Below are positions 8,116-18,700 of a stretch of 64,000 nucleotides of DNA, one piece after another; positions within the stretch are counted from its first letter, which is position 1; each line of letters begins with the position of its first letter. A program made the translations under genes and the position numbers. The notes under the pieces were generated by a model. It had not been told where the DNA came from and ran no database searches. It saw only the letters and a list, made by a program, of their open reading frames with translations. The stretch comes from an uncultured Alteromonadaceae bacterium (GTDB lineage Bacteria; Pseudomonadota; Gammaproteobacteria; Enterobacterales; Alteromonadaceae), in contig CALKGI010000041.1 of assembly GCA_938085045.1 (NCBI GenBank), positions 34,806 to 98,805 of the forward strand, in the 5' to 3' direction.

Positions 8116-9054
8116 TCAATGCCCAAATAACTTGCGCGTTAATTCGCCAATATAAGGGTCGAACACTACAGGTTCATATTTGGATTTGCCATCTTTGAGG
8201 AATTTGGGAAAGGTCTCTAACACGGTATCTGGGTTCACGTAACTGAAGAAAATAATCGATTGACGCGCCTTATCGCTCAGGCCCACCCGGTGTAGAGTTG
8301 AGCGCCATTCGTCGTTGGTCCAGCGCTGCATAAAATCACCGATATTAACAATAAACTCATCTGGCTCGTCGGTGACGGCCCTAACCCATTGCCCATCGGT
8401 GGTCAGCACCTCTAACCCGGGTTGGGCATCGTTCAAAATAGTCAGTATCGAAATGTCTTTATGTTCATACACTCTTTGATCGAACCCTTTACCTTGTATA
8501 AGCGCAGGGTAATGATGCAGGCGTAAGTAATCTTCTGACTGGTCAATTTTATCGACAAAATAATTTTGAGGTAATCCCAGTGCCAGCGCAAAAAGCTCGC
8601 TCAACATACTAGTTAAATGTCTACACGCCTGATAATAGGCTTTCATCGCCGCCCTAAATCCATCGCAGGACGGGTCTGTCGGAAAAGGTAATTCAAAGTT
8701 GTCATCTAACAGTGATCTACCATTACTGAATTTTTCGACACTATCACAAGGCAAATGCCCTTTACCCATCAATGCATTAGCACTTTCGCCCAACACGGGG
8801 CTATAACCATTGTGTTGAAAATAACAGGGTTGAACATCGGTTACGCATTGCTCTTTTTGGTCTAACGGCAAGGCGAAAAAGGCATTGATATATTGATATA
8901 AATCGTCAAAAACGCCTTTATCGATACCATGCCCTTTGATGGTAAAAAAACCAACAGTTTTACACGCCAGATTAATTTGCTCAGCCAACACCTTTTTATC
9001 ATTAAGGTCGCCATTACGTGCTTTGCTTAAGTCTACCACTGGTATTTTTATCAT
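8116..9054 (-). CDS. 2-oxoglutarate/Fe(II)-dependent dioxygenase, IPNS-like
   Basis: 312 residues. The N-terminal DIOX_N domain (IPVVDLSKAR, GFFTIKGHGI) and C-terminal 2OG-FeII_Oxy domain have the iron ligands His and Asp in HKDISILTIL (about residue 199) and the distal His in STLHRV, with the 2-oxoglutarate-binding RxS as RQSI. Such cytosolic enzymes hydroxylate or desaturate small molecules. All key residues are present, so it should be active; the substrate is unknown. GAGGCG before the ATG supports this start. It is transcribed alone, converging on the flavin oxidoreductase gene. Confidence 0.85.
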   Translation of the reverse strand: MIKIPVVDLSKARNGDLNDKKVLAEQINLACKTVGFFTIKGHGIDKGVFDDLYQYINAFFALPLDQKEQCVTDVQPCYFQHNGYSPVLGESANALMGKGHLPCDSVEKFSNGRSLLDDNFELPFPTDPSCDGFRAAMKAYYQACRHLTSMLSELFALALGLPQNYFVDKIDQSEDYLRLHHYPALIQGKGFDQRVYEHKDISILTILNDAQPGLEVLTTDGQWVRAVTDEPDEFIVNIGDFMQRWTNDEWRSTLHRVGLSDKARQSIIFFSYVNPDTVLETFPKFLKDGKSKYEPVVFDPYIGELTRKLFGH

Positions 9055-9221
9055 CTTTACGCCTCACTGTTGTTAAACTAATTCCCGTTATTGTAAGTTT
9101 AGTGGGTATTGTTTGATTCGCCGCTAAAATGGGCAAATTGTTCCCTCAACAGTGAGATCGAATCCATTGGTTTGAAGAGTATTTAAGTAAACCAATAAGT
9201 TAAGCTCGGTTTTTACCACGC

Positions 9222-9986
9222 TCATTGACCATTTTTAAACCGCATTACAAAGCGGCTGGTTTGACGCCCAGGAATATCCCAAATTTCCTTCGATTTGTCA
9301 TCTGTGGTGTTTTGTAAAATTGGCAATTCGCCGTCTAAGATAAATCCGGCTTTTTTCATGTCGGTTTTAACCACCTCAGGGTCAATTCGGTGCAAGGTAT
9401 TGCCAACACTAGCCGGTGCGCCCTTAACCGCTTCGTGGTCAACTATGGCGATAGTACCACCGGGTTTAAGGAACTTTTTAAACTTGGCCAACACCTTAGG
9501 CACATTGATTATTTCAGTCTCGCTAAAGATATAATAAAAATCGTGATAGCCAAGAATGATAAAAATGGTATCAACTGAGTTTTCGGCCAAATCTAACGTA
9601 TTGAGCGAAATATCAATGCGCTCGGCATTACTCAGACGTTTGCCGCTATCAAGCCGTTTGGCCAGTTTGGTGCCATAATATTTCAAAAAATGCTTGTCGT
9701 TATGAATGATGACTTTGCCCTGCTCACCCACCACCCTAGACAACATTTCAGAGTAATAACCACTACCTGCCAACACATCTAACACCGTACTACCGGGCTT
9801 AATGTCAAAGTAATTCATGATGGCTTCGGGCTTTCTTTTGGCGTCGTCTTTGGCATCTGCAACGGGTCTATCGGGGTGAGTAATAGCTGCCTTTATGGCT
9901 TTTTGAGATACTTTATCGGCAAAAGACGGGTTAGCCAGTAACAAACTGCTGGCCACGAGCATGGCTTTAAATGGTGAAAACTGCAT
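9222..9986 (-). CDS. Exported SAM-dependent methyltransferase-like protein
   Basis: 254 residues. A Sec signal peptide (MQFSPFKAMLVASSLLLANP, cleavage probably after SFA) precedes a class I methyltransferase fold: motif I VLDVLAGSGYYSEML, motif II-like KVIIHND, and the post-motif strand GGTIAIVDHEA. The family of predicted periplasmic methyltransferases (COG4798) has this unusual combination of export signal and SAM fold; SAM is not normally available in the periplasm, so the function is unclear. AAGGA lies 6 bases before the ATG. No operon partner. Confidence 0.8.
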   Translation of the reverse strand: MQFSPFKAMLVASSLLLANPSFADKVSQKAIKAAITHPDRPVADAKDDAKRKPEAIMNYFDIKPGSTVLDVLAGSGYYSEMLSRVVGEQGKVIIHNDKHFLKYYGTKLAKRLDSGKRLSNAERIDISLNTLDLAENSVDTIFIILGYHDFYYIFSETEIINVPKVLAKFKKFLKPGGTIAIVDHEAVKGAPASVGNTLHRIDPEVVKTDMKKAGFILDGELPILQNTTDDKSKEIWDIPGRQTSRFVMRFKNGQ

Positions 9987-10196
9987 TAAAAATCCTTATA
10001 TAAACACTCAATTGATCAAGTCAAACATTGTAGCGTTGAAATCAGGCGTTGCATACTGATGATGGCAAAGGGGTATGGTGATCGCGCTTAAAAACGCTAC
10101 TTATAAAAACAAAGAGGGGGTCAAACAACAACAAAAAAGTTATCTTCTAAAGTTATTGATTTACTGTTCACAGTCAGACCTACACCCCCTTACTTA

Positions 10197-10562
10197 CTAC
10201 TCATGTAGCCTAGTCTTGATAACCTCCGCAGGTTTATTCGCGATCAGCAGAAAGTAAATAAAAAATGCCAATGGTATACTTGATTTCAGATTAATCGCCA
10301 GATTAAATAGCTCAAACTTTGATATGTTTAACCCGGTAGAATACTCCACTAAAGTCATGCTTGCAGGAATTACGATCAACAGCAGAACAATCGAAACATA
10401 ATATCGAAATGCCCCTCTGGGGAGCAAAGGTTTGCCTAGTACAGCGAGTGACGTTTTGCAGTTTGGGCAGGCAAACTTTTGTTTTTCGTCAGCCCGATTT
10501 ATGCATATCGAATCCATGTCATTGAATTTATGACGGCAGTTTACACACAAGTAAATTGACAT
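10197..10562 (-). CDS. Zinc-ribbon membrane protein
   Basis: 121 residues. An N-terminal zinc ribbon (CVNCRHKF at residues 6-13, CPNCKTSL about 25 residues later) is followed by two hydrophobic helices (YYVSIVLLLIVIPASM and SIPLAFFIYFLLI). It is thus a small two-helix membrane protein with a cytoplasmic metal-binding head. The start at 10562 was chosen over 10586 because AAGGGG lies 8 bases upstream. Function unknown. The neighbouring RAYT gene is a mobile element and probably unrelated. Confidence 0.65.
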   Translation of the reverse strand: MSIYLCVNCRHKFNDMDSICINRADEKQKFACPNCKTSLAVLGKPLLPRGAFRYYVSIVLLLIVIPASMTLVEYSTGLNISKFELFNLAINLKSSIPLAFFIYFLLIANKPAEVIKTRLHE

Positions 10563-10686
10563 ATAATGTCCCCTTCTGTTAGTCAACCCACTTACGTTCT
10601 ATTAGTGGTCTTCAACTTTAAATCTAAAACAAGAAATCACAGTGTAATTGTTGTTTGCAACGATAAAAAAACAACAAACAACAAAG

Positions 10687-10714
10687 GGGGTCAAGTCGCT
10701 TGATTTATAATACT
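10687..10714 (+). repeat. REP hairpin at the 3' end of the RAYT gene
   Basis: A 28-bp sequence beginning GGGGTCAAGTCGCTTGA, where TCAAG-TCG-CTTGA forms a hairpin, ending in TTTATAATACT. It overlaps the last codons of the transposase gene. Inverted copies lie at 11711-11738 and 11788-11815. Confidence 0.8.
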
Positions 10715-11662
10715 TTTAATCAAGCGATCAATTTCAGCTTGAAATGCCTTCTCTTTAGCCGCGTTTTCTCGTATCTGGTGAGTGATAAAACTTACCGAAC
10801 CAATGTTGTTTAAATTAAATTTAACTGCAATATCGGCCAACTTGGCAGCGGCTAACTCTTGGCACAAATGCATAGCTATTTTTCTTGGTTTATTTTCTTG
10901 TTGAGGCCCTTTGATCTGCTTTGTTATATCACCTTGTTTAAGATTGTAATAGCTAGAAACACCTTTAATCACTTGAGTCATCGTTAAATCCGGTTGTACT
11001 ATCCGGCCTTTTTCCGCTGCCTCCAGTTCAGGGAGTAATTCTTCATAAACCCATTGCCTAAAACTTTTATCGCCGATAAACGCTGCCATGTTGCCCTTGC
11101 GATAAAAATCAGCAGTTTCTTTATCTACACCGGCCAACACATAATCTTTGTAACTATCTTTGTGGCCTAACATCCCGTAGGTTTTATCACGGCATAGCCA
11201 CTCTAATGGTGCAGCTTTGCCGATATAGGCAGGGTAACTCGACCAACGATAGTCACTCAACTGCGCTACTAGTGGTTTTTTCATATCTATTGGGTTACGG
11301 TGTATATATCGAGACAGTTGTAACAGATAGCCATCCTGATCAACCAAAATTGCTTTGAAACGCCCGCGAAACAACGGCCCATCTGTCTTTCTCAATCGAT
11401 TGTGGCGCTGCGTATATACACCGTTAATGTGTCGCATTATCCGACTCAAGTTGGCTTTGGGTGTTTCAATCAAGATGTGATAATGGTTACCCATCAAACA
11501 GTACGCATGAATTATACAATCAAACCGTTGACAAGCTTCAGCGACTGTAGCAAGAAAAGCCTCATAATAGATGTCACTATGAAAGATTGTTTGCCTAGCC
11601 CTACCGCGATTCATTACATGGTAAAAAGCGTGCTCATATTCTATTCGTGGTGGCCTTGGCAT
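10691..11662 (-). CDS. REP-associated tyrosine transposase (RAYT)
   Basis: 323 residues from the start MPRPPRIEYEH, the conserved family N-terminus (the frame continues upstream to an ATG at 11701). The Y1/HUH nuclease domain has the metal-binding GNHYHILIE and a catalytic Tyr in LLQLSRYIHRNPID, with RFKAILVDQDGYLL and YRWSSY as in IS200-like RAYTs. A C-terminal helical DNA-binding part (about residues 230-315) contains a DnaA/TrpR-like helix-turn-helix (AKLADIAVKFNL). These enzymes nick REP hairpins in single-stranded DNA. REP copies in inverted orientation on both sides support a complete, possibly active REPtron. Confidence 0.92.
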   Translation of the reverse strand: MPRPPRIEYEHAFYHVMNRGRARQTIFHSDIYYEAFLATVAEACQRFDCIIHAYCLMGNHYHILIETPKANLSRIMRHINGVYTQRHNRLRKTDGPLFRGRFKAILVDQDGYLLQLSRYIHRNPIDMKKPLVAQLSDYRWSSYPAYIGKAAPLEWLCRDKTYGMLGHKDSYKDYVLAGVDKETADFYRKGNMAAFIGDKSFRQWVYEELLPELEAAEKGRIVQPDLTMTQVIKGVSSYYNLKQGDITKQIKGPQQENKPRKIAMHLCQELAAAKLADIAVKFNLNNIGSVSFITHQIRENAAKEKAFQAEIDRLIKSIINQAT

Positions 11663-11673
11663 TGCTGGCTTCT

Positions 11674-11827
11674 TTAGCTGGTTTGGTTGTCTTTTAAGCA
11701 TGGTTTAAGGAGTATTATAAATCAAGCGATTTGACCCCTTAACTTTTCTTTTAGCTGGTTTGGTTGTCTTTTAAGCGCGGTTTAAGGAGTATTATAAATC
11801 AAGCGACTTGACCCCTTAACTTTTCTA
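11674..11827. repeat. 77-bp tandem duplication carrying two REP copies
   Basis: The segment starting TTAGCTGGTTTGGTTGTC at 11674 is repeated at 11751 with only a few mismatches. Each unit carries a REP (11711-11738 and 11788-11815) in the orientation opposite to the copy at 10687. The first unit includes the 5' end of the RAYT reading frame, so the second is a duplicated gene start plus REP. Confidence 0.85.
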
Positions 11828-11949
11828 GGATCACGATTTTTACGTACTCGCACTTCATGGGTGATATAAAAGTTGTCGATAGCCTTGAGAATTTGCTTAA
11901 GGCCCCGTGACATGTACTTGTATGGATCTTAGTTCAAGAATCAGACACC

Positions 11950-11983
11950 TGACCCCTTGCCCTAACAGACCCCTTGCCCTAAC
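11950..11983. repeat. 17-bp direct repeat, two copies
   Basis: GACCCCTTGCCCTAACA occurs twice without a gap. GACCCCTT is also the end of the neighbouring REP copies, so this looks like REP-derived debris. The rest of 11828-12108 holds no gene. Confidence 0.6.
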
Positions 11984-12108
11984 ATCTCTTCAGCCGCATT
12001 TATTCGTATTTCGTGAGTGATAACAGGACAACGTGAAAATCGCCATAATTCACTTTTTATCTGCGCATTGCATTAGGCTAATCTATTGACTATAAACCGG
12101 ATTTCAAG

Positions 12109-12136
12109 AGTAATATAAATAAAGCGACTTGATCCC
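12109..12136 (-). repeat. Diverged REP copy
   Basis: An AGTAATATAAAT start followed by AAAGCGACTTGATCCC corresponds to the inverted REP with several mismatches; the hairpin is weakened. It marks the right edge of the REP cluster. Confidence 0.6.
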
Positions 12137-12161
12137 TTACTCTTTATCTCTTTATCTCTTC

Positions 12162-12617
12162 TTATTTATCACCCAATCTCCATGCTTTTTGTGCTTGTAG
12201 CCAAACTCTAATGAGAAGAAATGTCATTGTTATTGCCAGCAACCACAGAACTGTACTTTCTTTATCTTCTTCTCCATTCAAAAAAGAATATGACAACACG
12301 ACCTCATCTTCCGTTTTTAACTGAAGAAGCCGATAATCACGAACAGTAACATTCACCAATGCATTTTTTTGTAAGGTCGCGATTTTATCGCAGTGAATTG
12401 GGCCTTCATTGTAGTATGTTATTCTATTTTGCAATGTAACCACATAATCGAACACCCCCTCATATTCCGTATTTTCACTACATTCAAAATGAAGTATTCT
12501 GCCTTCTATTATTACGCTACTGGTTACTGCTTGTTTTAAACAGATGAACCAAAGAAATGACGTAAAACATAGTAAAATCAAAAAGCCGGAAAAATACTTA
12601 ATTCGCTTAATGTTCAA
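12162..12617 (-). CDS. Two-helix membrane protein, candidate Rhs immunity protein
   Basis: 151 residues. An N-terminal membrane helix (about 8-27), a periplasmic domain of about 90 residues with two Cys (HFECSEN, HCDK), a second helix near 125-140 and a basic end. The TTG at 12617 is taken as start because GGAGG lies 5 bases upstream; the frame continues to another TTG at 12629. It lies about 100 bp downstream of the Rhs gene on the same strand, the usual position of an immunity gene for the Rhs C-terminal toxin. No family recognised; the immunity role is inferred from position and from the hydrophobic Rhs tip. Confidence 0.55.
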   Translation of the reverse strand: MNIKRIKYFSGFLILLCFTSFLWFICLKQAVTSSVIIEGRILHFECSENTEYEGVFDYVVTLQNRITYYNEGPIHCDKIATLQKNALVNVTVRDYRLLQLKTEDEVVLSYSFLNGEEDKESTVLWLLAITMTFLLIRVWLQAQKAWRLGDK

Positions 12618-12720
12618 CTCTGCCTCCAATACCTACGTTATATTCAATTATGTCAGTGGAAACGGGTTTAAATTAAGATGAAACCACGTTTCCATTAGCA
12701 GTGATTTAAAAAGCAACACA

Positions 12721-15700
12721 TTACATGTCCAACCAACCACGTTCTTGTGTAGATTGTGCAGTTGTGCTCTGACTAGTGGTGCTTGAAGGACTTGATATAA
12801 CATTGCCCAATTTATCAAGGTTTTCACTTGCTTCCATTTGCATTATAGCCATATCTGTAACGCCCGCTACAACTTTTGCTCCCAATTTGGCTGCACCATC
12901 GCTAACCAATGCTTTTCCCACATCAGCCAAATTATCAAGCTGGCCTTTACCACCTCCAATTAAATCGACCCCAGCAGCAACTGCGTCAGCAGTATTCAAA
13001 TCTACGCCACCAGCATGCAAAGCATAAGAAACTGAAGATTCACCCATAAGCCCATCAGCTACATTCACGGCGCCGACTCCAGCCATAGTAGCAGCCACAG
13101 CTCCACACGGTTCTGCCACAGCACATGCAGTAATGGCTGCAGTTCCCAAAACAATTTTCGCTGTTCTCACGACAGGACTTGCGAGAAAATTACCAGTCCA
13201 TCGTTTAACAGCGCCACCTGTAACAACACTATCTATCGTCCAGAATTTGCGTGCCATTGCAGCTGATTTTCCATCAGGATCGATATACTTATATGGATTG
13301 TTATTGGCGTAAGTAAAGCGGTTAAAGTTGTGACTATTGGAGAAGCCAACCGGATCATTCGAATAAAACCGACCAATCTCAGGGTCATAATATCGTGCCT
13401 GCATATAGCTCAAACCAATATCAGCATCAAACTTATGTCCGGTATAACCCACTTCATCTCTAGCAGCCTCTACAGTCGCGCCAAATGGACGATAGTGCAT
13501 TCTGCTATTGGCAATCTCACTACCAGCGCTGTTAGTTTCAACAACTGCTGAACCCAACAAATCAGTATGAATATACTGTGTGGCAGCATCTACTCTGGCA
13601 ACCTGCAGCCCACCCATAAAGACATATTTAACTTTTTGAGTATCTTTTTCACGATACAACAATTTGCCACTTTGGCTATACAGGCTGTAGTTAATTGTGC
13701 CGTCTGACAATGTACGTTTCACTCTACGACCATGGCCGTCATAAACGTAAGTGCTGCCACCTGCCGACATGATTTGCTGGGCTTTGTTAAAGTCAAACGC
13801 GTCTTTACCGTTGTTGGTTACGTTACCACGGCTGTCGTATTCAAACGTTTGATTTTTGCTACCACTAACACTCTTTAACTGGTTTTTATCGTTGTAAGCG
13901 TAGGCAAGTGTGCTGCTTGGCAAATTGGATGAGTTGGTAAAGTTATAATGTTGGATGTTACCCAAAGTATCATAATCAATATCAACATCACCCCAGTAAC
14001 CATTCGCAGCAGTCAATCGCTCCAATCCATCATAAGTCATGCCTGTGATGCTGTAAGCACTGTTCACCATATCAGTTTGGCTGGTAATATTACCTTGGTT
14101 GTCATACAAATAACCGTAATCCATGATGGTTGTAGATGTACCACTCGAAGATGAAGCAATCGTATCGTCAGCTTCATTATATAGTGCATTTGTGTATGTC
14201 TGCTCTTCTACCGTGAAGCTGTTTTGTGATGACAAATCTTTAGTTGCCGTAATGCTTGAAGGCATTTTGCTGGTATTAAGCGTTGTTACATGGTTAACAC
14301 CATTACCAAAGGTAAAGCTATTTACTTGGCCGTCTGGGTAATATTGAGCATTAGTTGCGAAACCCGCAGCCTTAGTTGGCTCACCAAAACCGTTTGGTGC
14401 AAAGTCGATAACCGTGTTGTCTGGATACGTCATGCTACTCAACGCTTGCGAGCTATTGTAACCATAATCGACTGTAAGGCTTTTACCATCAACGCTCAAC
14501 GTTTCGTCTTCCAGTTTACCGCCACTGAAGTAGTTATAGCTTTGTACTACGCTACCGGCTGTTAACGTTTTCAAGTTACCTTGATTGTCATAAGCGTACG
14601 TTAAATCTGCACTGGTGGCGTCTGGGTAATTAACCGTTTTGTTGGCACCAAGGTTATCGTGAGTGTAAAAGGTTTTTTCACTGGCCAATACATTGCCTGC
14701 ATCACAACTTGTTTTGCTACCACTTGCGCCTGTAGCAACCCAAATGATTTCACCAATAATGTTTTTGCCATAAGCTGTTGTGCCTGTGTCTGGACGTACT
14801 ACTTTACACAACTGCTGTCGGGTGTTGTAGAAATGACTTTGTGTTACACCACCTTGAGTAATGGCCGTTACACTACCAAAAACATTGTAGCTTTGAGTCG
14901 TAACAACACCTTCAGGTGAATCAGTGCGTATCATCTGTTTGCTTCTTGGCTCTCCATAAGCCAAGTACGTTGTGGTCGTCTCGTCACCGTTGTAGCTGGT
15001 TACTTTGGTTTTTTGACCATTAAGGTAAGCTATAATTTGCTCTGCACCCGTGGCTGTTTGCGTCGTTTTAACCGGACGTTGCAAACCATCAAACGTATGG
15101 GTCATACCTTGATTTTCGCTGGCATTAGTCGATGGGAAAGCACTAAAGCTTTCTTTACCATAGATATTCCACGCTTTACGCTGATAACGACTAATGCCTG
15201 AACTGGTGTCGGTGGTTTTCACTAACAACGGACGATACAAACCATCAAAATAAGTGGTTGAGTTAAAGTTGCCTTTGCTCATTACTTGTTTGTACATGTT
15301 GCTAACAACACCAGTCATATTTGTATCGGTGCTATTCACTTTTTCGAAGGTGAAATTGGTAGGTAACCACTTTGTATCAGCTGGAGTAATGGTTTCTACC
15401 CGGCCCATAAGGTCATGGGTATAACCCGTTTGTTCACCGTTAAAGTTTGTAGCGCTTTTTACCCAACCATTATCATCGACCACTAAAGTGGCATTAATGG
15501 TTACGGCTGCGTCATCACGCTCTGGTAAAGTGATAGTTTGAGCTTTACCACGTTTGTAGTTATCAAAATACTGCCAGCGATAGTTGTTATCGTTCATCTT
15601 TTCATTGAATTCGACTTTGGTTAGGTTGCCGTTGCTGTACTGAACGTAACGTTTTATCCATTGACCAAAAGACGATTCATAATAAGGTAAAGCAGTAGCA

Positions 15701-18700
15701 CTATGGTAGCTTTGCTCGCTCACCAAAGTCCAATTACTGTTATCACTAGACACTTCTTTCGTAGTTGGTAAATCCAATACCCATTGAGTGGTGTCATAGT
15801 AATATTCGCTGCGAGTGTACTGCTTTTTCGTCGTATCAACGTTGTTATAACCATAAGTCCAAGTTGGCTTACCATATATGTTGAACACACCATTCTCAGT
15901 GATATAAGTACTGTTAGCAACGCCAGCAGTATATAGAGTTTGCACCGACTTAGTTAAGTCTGCACGGTACTGAATAGGGTTCATGTTTTCTGTATTAAGC
16001 TCTACAGCACCGTTTTTGCCGCCTTGCGCATAATGCTTTTCTTCTCTTTTAAGCAAAGTAGCGCCATCGGTGTCAAAGTAATCTGTCAACACTTCAAGAC
16101 CATCGAAAACGCTGGTATAGCTACGGTTAAAGTAATGCTTTGTTTTACTGCCATCAGGATTATTTACTTTAATCCACTTGTGATCGACCTTAGCCATATG
16201 TGGTGGCAAGGTATCGCTTAGTTGACCTTTATTTTCGCCAACATAAGAACCGGCATTTTGGGAGTATTGATATGTCCATAACATGTCATCTAACCCAGGA
16301 CCTGTCAGTTTCTTTGTGCTAATAGAGATGTTGGCGAAACAACTAGGAACCAAAGGGTCTCTATTACTATCATCTAAGAGTCCATCCACCTGTGAGCGAC
16401 CATGGACTACCTGTATCCAGTTAAATTCACCTTTTGCGCCGCTAGGGTGTGTGACACTGCCCGAGGCATAACCGGTATCGGCATTTTCCAAACAAAGCTT
16501 GCCCATTTGTGACACTTTTGCATGCGAGAACTCGGCTAAATCGTAACCCCAAGCACTATTATCTGGACGGGTGACGCTAACCAAAGTCGAGTCAATGTAA
16601 GGGTCTGAAAGATATCCATAAGTCCAAGTTCGATTGTTGGCAGTAACGCTGCTAATACGATAGGTCAGGTCCTCCTCAGTACTGTAAGCAATGTTGATGC
16701 TTCTTGGAGTAGCTTCACCTACATCTTGACCGACAATCGAAGTCAATTGGTTATTGCTATTGTAGTTATAGGTAACAAAGTTTCCAAAGCGGTCTTCTAC
16801 CTTGGTGACCATCATAAAGGCATAATAACGCGGGGCGTGTTTGTCTTTAGTCAACGAGTCGCCTTGCACCAAACGATATCGATCAAAATAGTAGCTTACA
16901 CCTTGTGGTGAGGTGGCTTTAAACCCTTCGCCGCCACTGTGCGTTTGCGAACTTGTCAAACAGCTAATACGCCAGTTGTCTTTGGTCAAATAACGATACT
17001 GAGCGGGATCACCAACACCTGAGGTCGCATAATTGGCGTTAAGTAATTTACCATTGGTAACACCCGGAATAGACAAGGTTGTTCCGTTGAAATACTCATA
17101 AGGTTTATAATTATCAGTTCTGATTTTTATGCTTTTAGCGGGTCTTTGGTCCGAACTACAAGCGGTACCTTTACCCCAACCACCACCGAAACCACTGTGA
17201 CCAGCAAGTAATGTTGTTTGAATCGATGGAATATCTAACTGCCAGTCGGCAAATTCAAGGGTGTTTTGGAACGAGTAGTTACCACCTTTATGTGTTCGGC
17301 TAATGCTTACCGGCAAACCTGAGCTGCCCGGCAGGCTCACATCGGTATGAGTAAAGCTCACACTACCGGTGTTCAAATCGATTTGTTCACCCAATAGAGC
17401 GGTGGTTTCAGCGTTTATTTCAGGGTTAACTTCCAAGCGGTTAAGAATTTCGTCACTAACTACTGGGGTGCGGAAACTGGTTGGGCTACCACCGCCAGCA
17501 CTTTCGCCAGCGCTTGTGATTAATGATGAATTGTTGTTTGCAACAAGACCGTTGGGACTCAAATAAACACCACTTTCTTCTTCAACAACCGCGTATTGCC
17601 CAGGGTTTACTATCCAATTTTCCATGTTCTTGGCAAATTGTAGCGCGGTACTTATACCAGTAACTACAGGTTCCACTCTTGTCAAATCTGCTGGGTCGTA
17701 GAATAGAGTTGAATTTTCGGCGTTGATACATGCCATAGTGCGACATGCTTGAATAAAATACTGGTTTCTATATACATTGGGTTCGGTTTTAATCAATAAG
17801 TGGTCGTAAACTCGCTCGCGGCCACCAGTAGTTTTTTGAATTATAGTGCTGCTACCCGGAAACCTACCTGTTAGATAAACACCTACTACCTGTGAAGCGT
17901 CTGCATAATTCCTTTCTTTGATATTGAAATAGGGCGTTCGTTTGTCGGCTGTCCACACCAATCGGACTGTATTTTCTTCCAACCCTGAGAAACTCAAATA
18001 GTCATCAGCATCGATAAAAGTTGGCGGTATTGGCCTCTGATAACTAGAGCCCATAGTAGAAACTATAGGATTGGATAGTTGGCCATTGAGCTGATATTGC
18101 ACTGAAAAGTTAAAGTAACCAAAACCAGAGTAAGGCTTGTAGGTCTCGGTGACAGGGTCGTAAACGTCTCTAACAAGAAATTCATTCGCTTGCCCATAAG
18201 TATCCGCATCTACGGTCAGCGGATAATCAACTGAGTCTTTATTTATGTTCAACTGATAGCTGTCACTACCCGTTACTGGCAACCATCTAAATTTGAGGTC
18301 ATAAGATGTCGGGTCTAAACGATGCATATAGGATTTACTACTATCGGTGTTGTCCAACGTAGTATGGTTTATCACCAAAAATTCAGCAGGAGCCGTCACA
18401 TCTGAATGGTTAAATTGACCGGCATTAAACGCGGTAACATCACAAACCTCAGCGCCTGATTCCATCACGGCAGAGGCGGTGATTTGATAGCGCCCTGAGG
18501 CGATATTGGTCAATGTTAAGGTATTGTTGGTTGCAGCTAATTGAGTTTTATTAACGCACTGCCATTGGGCTGCGGCATCATAACCGCCGCTGGCTTTGTC
18601 GCCCACCCAATTCTGAACCCGGTAATAAACGGCAGACGAATCGCCCACATCATTTAAAACAACGGTAGCATCATTACCATAATGAAAGGTGTCGGTTTGA

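Noticed and set aside
10075..10257. 60-codon plus-strand frame
   Set aside because: Overlaps the end of the zinc-ribbon gene on the other strand; no signal for translation.
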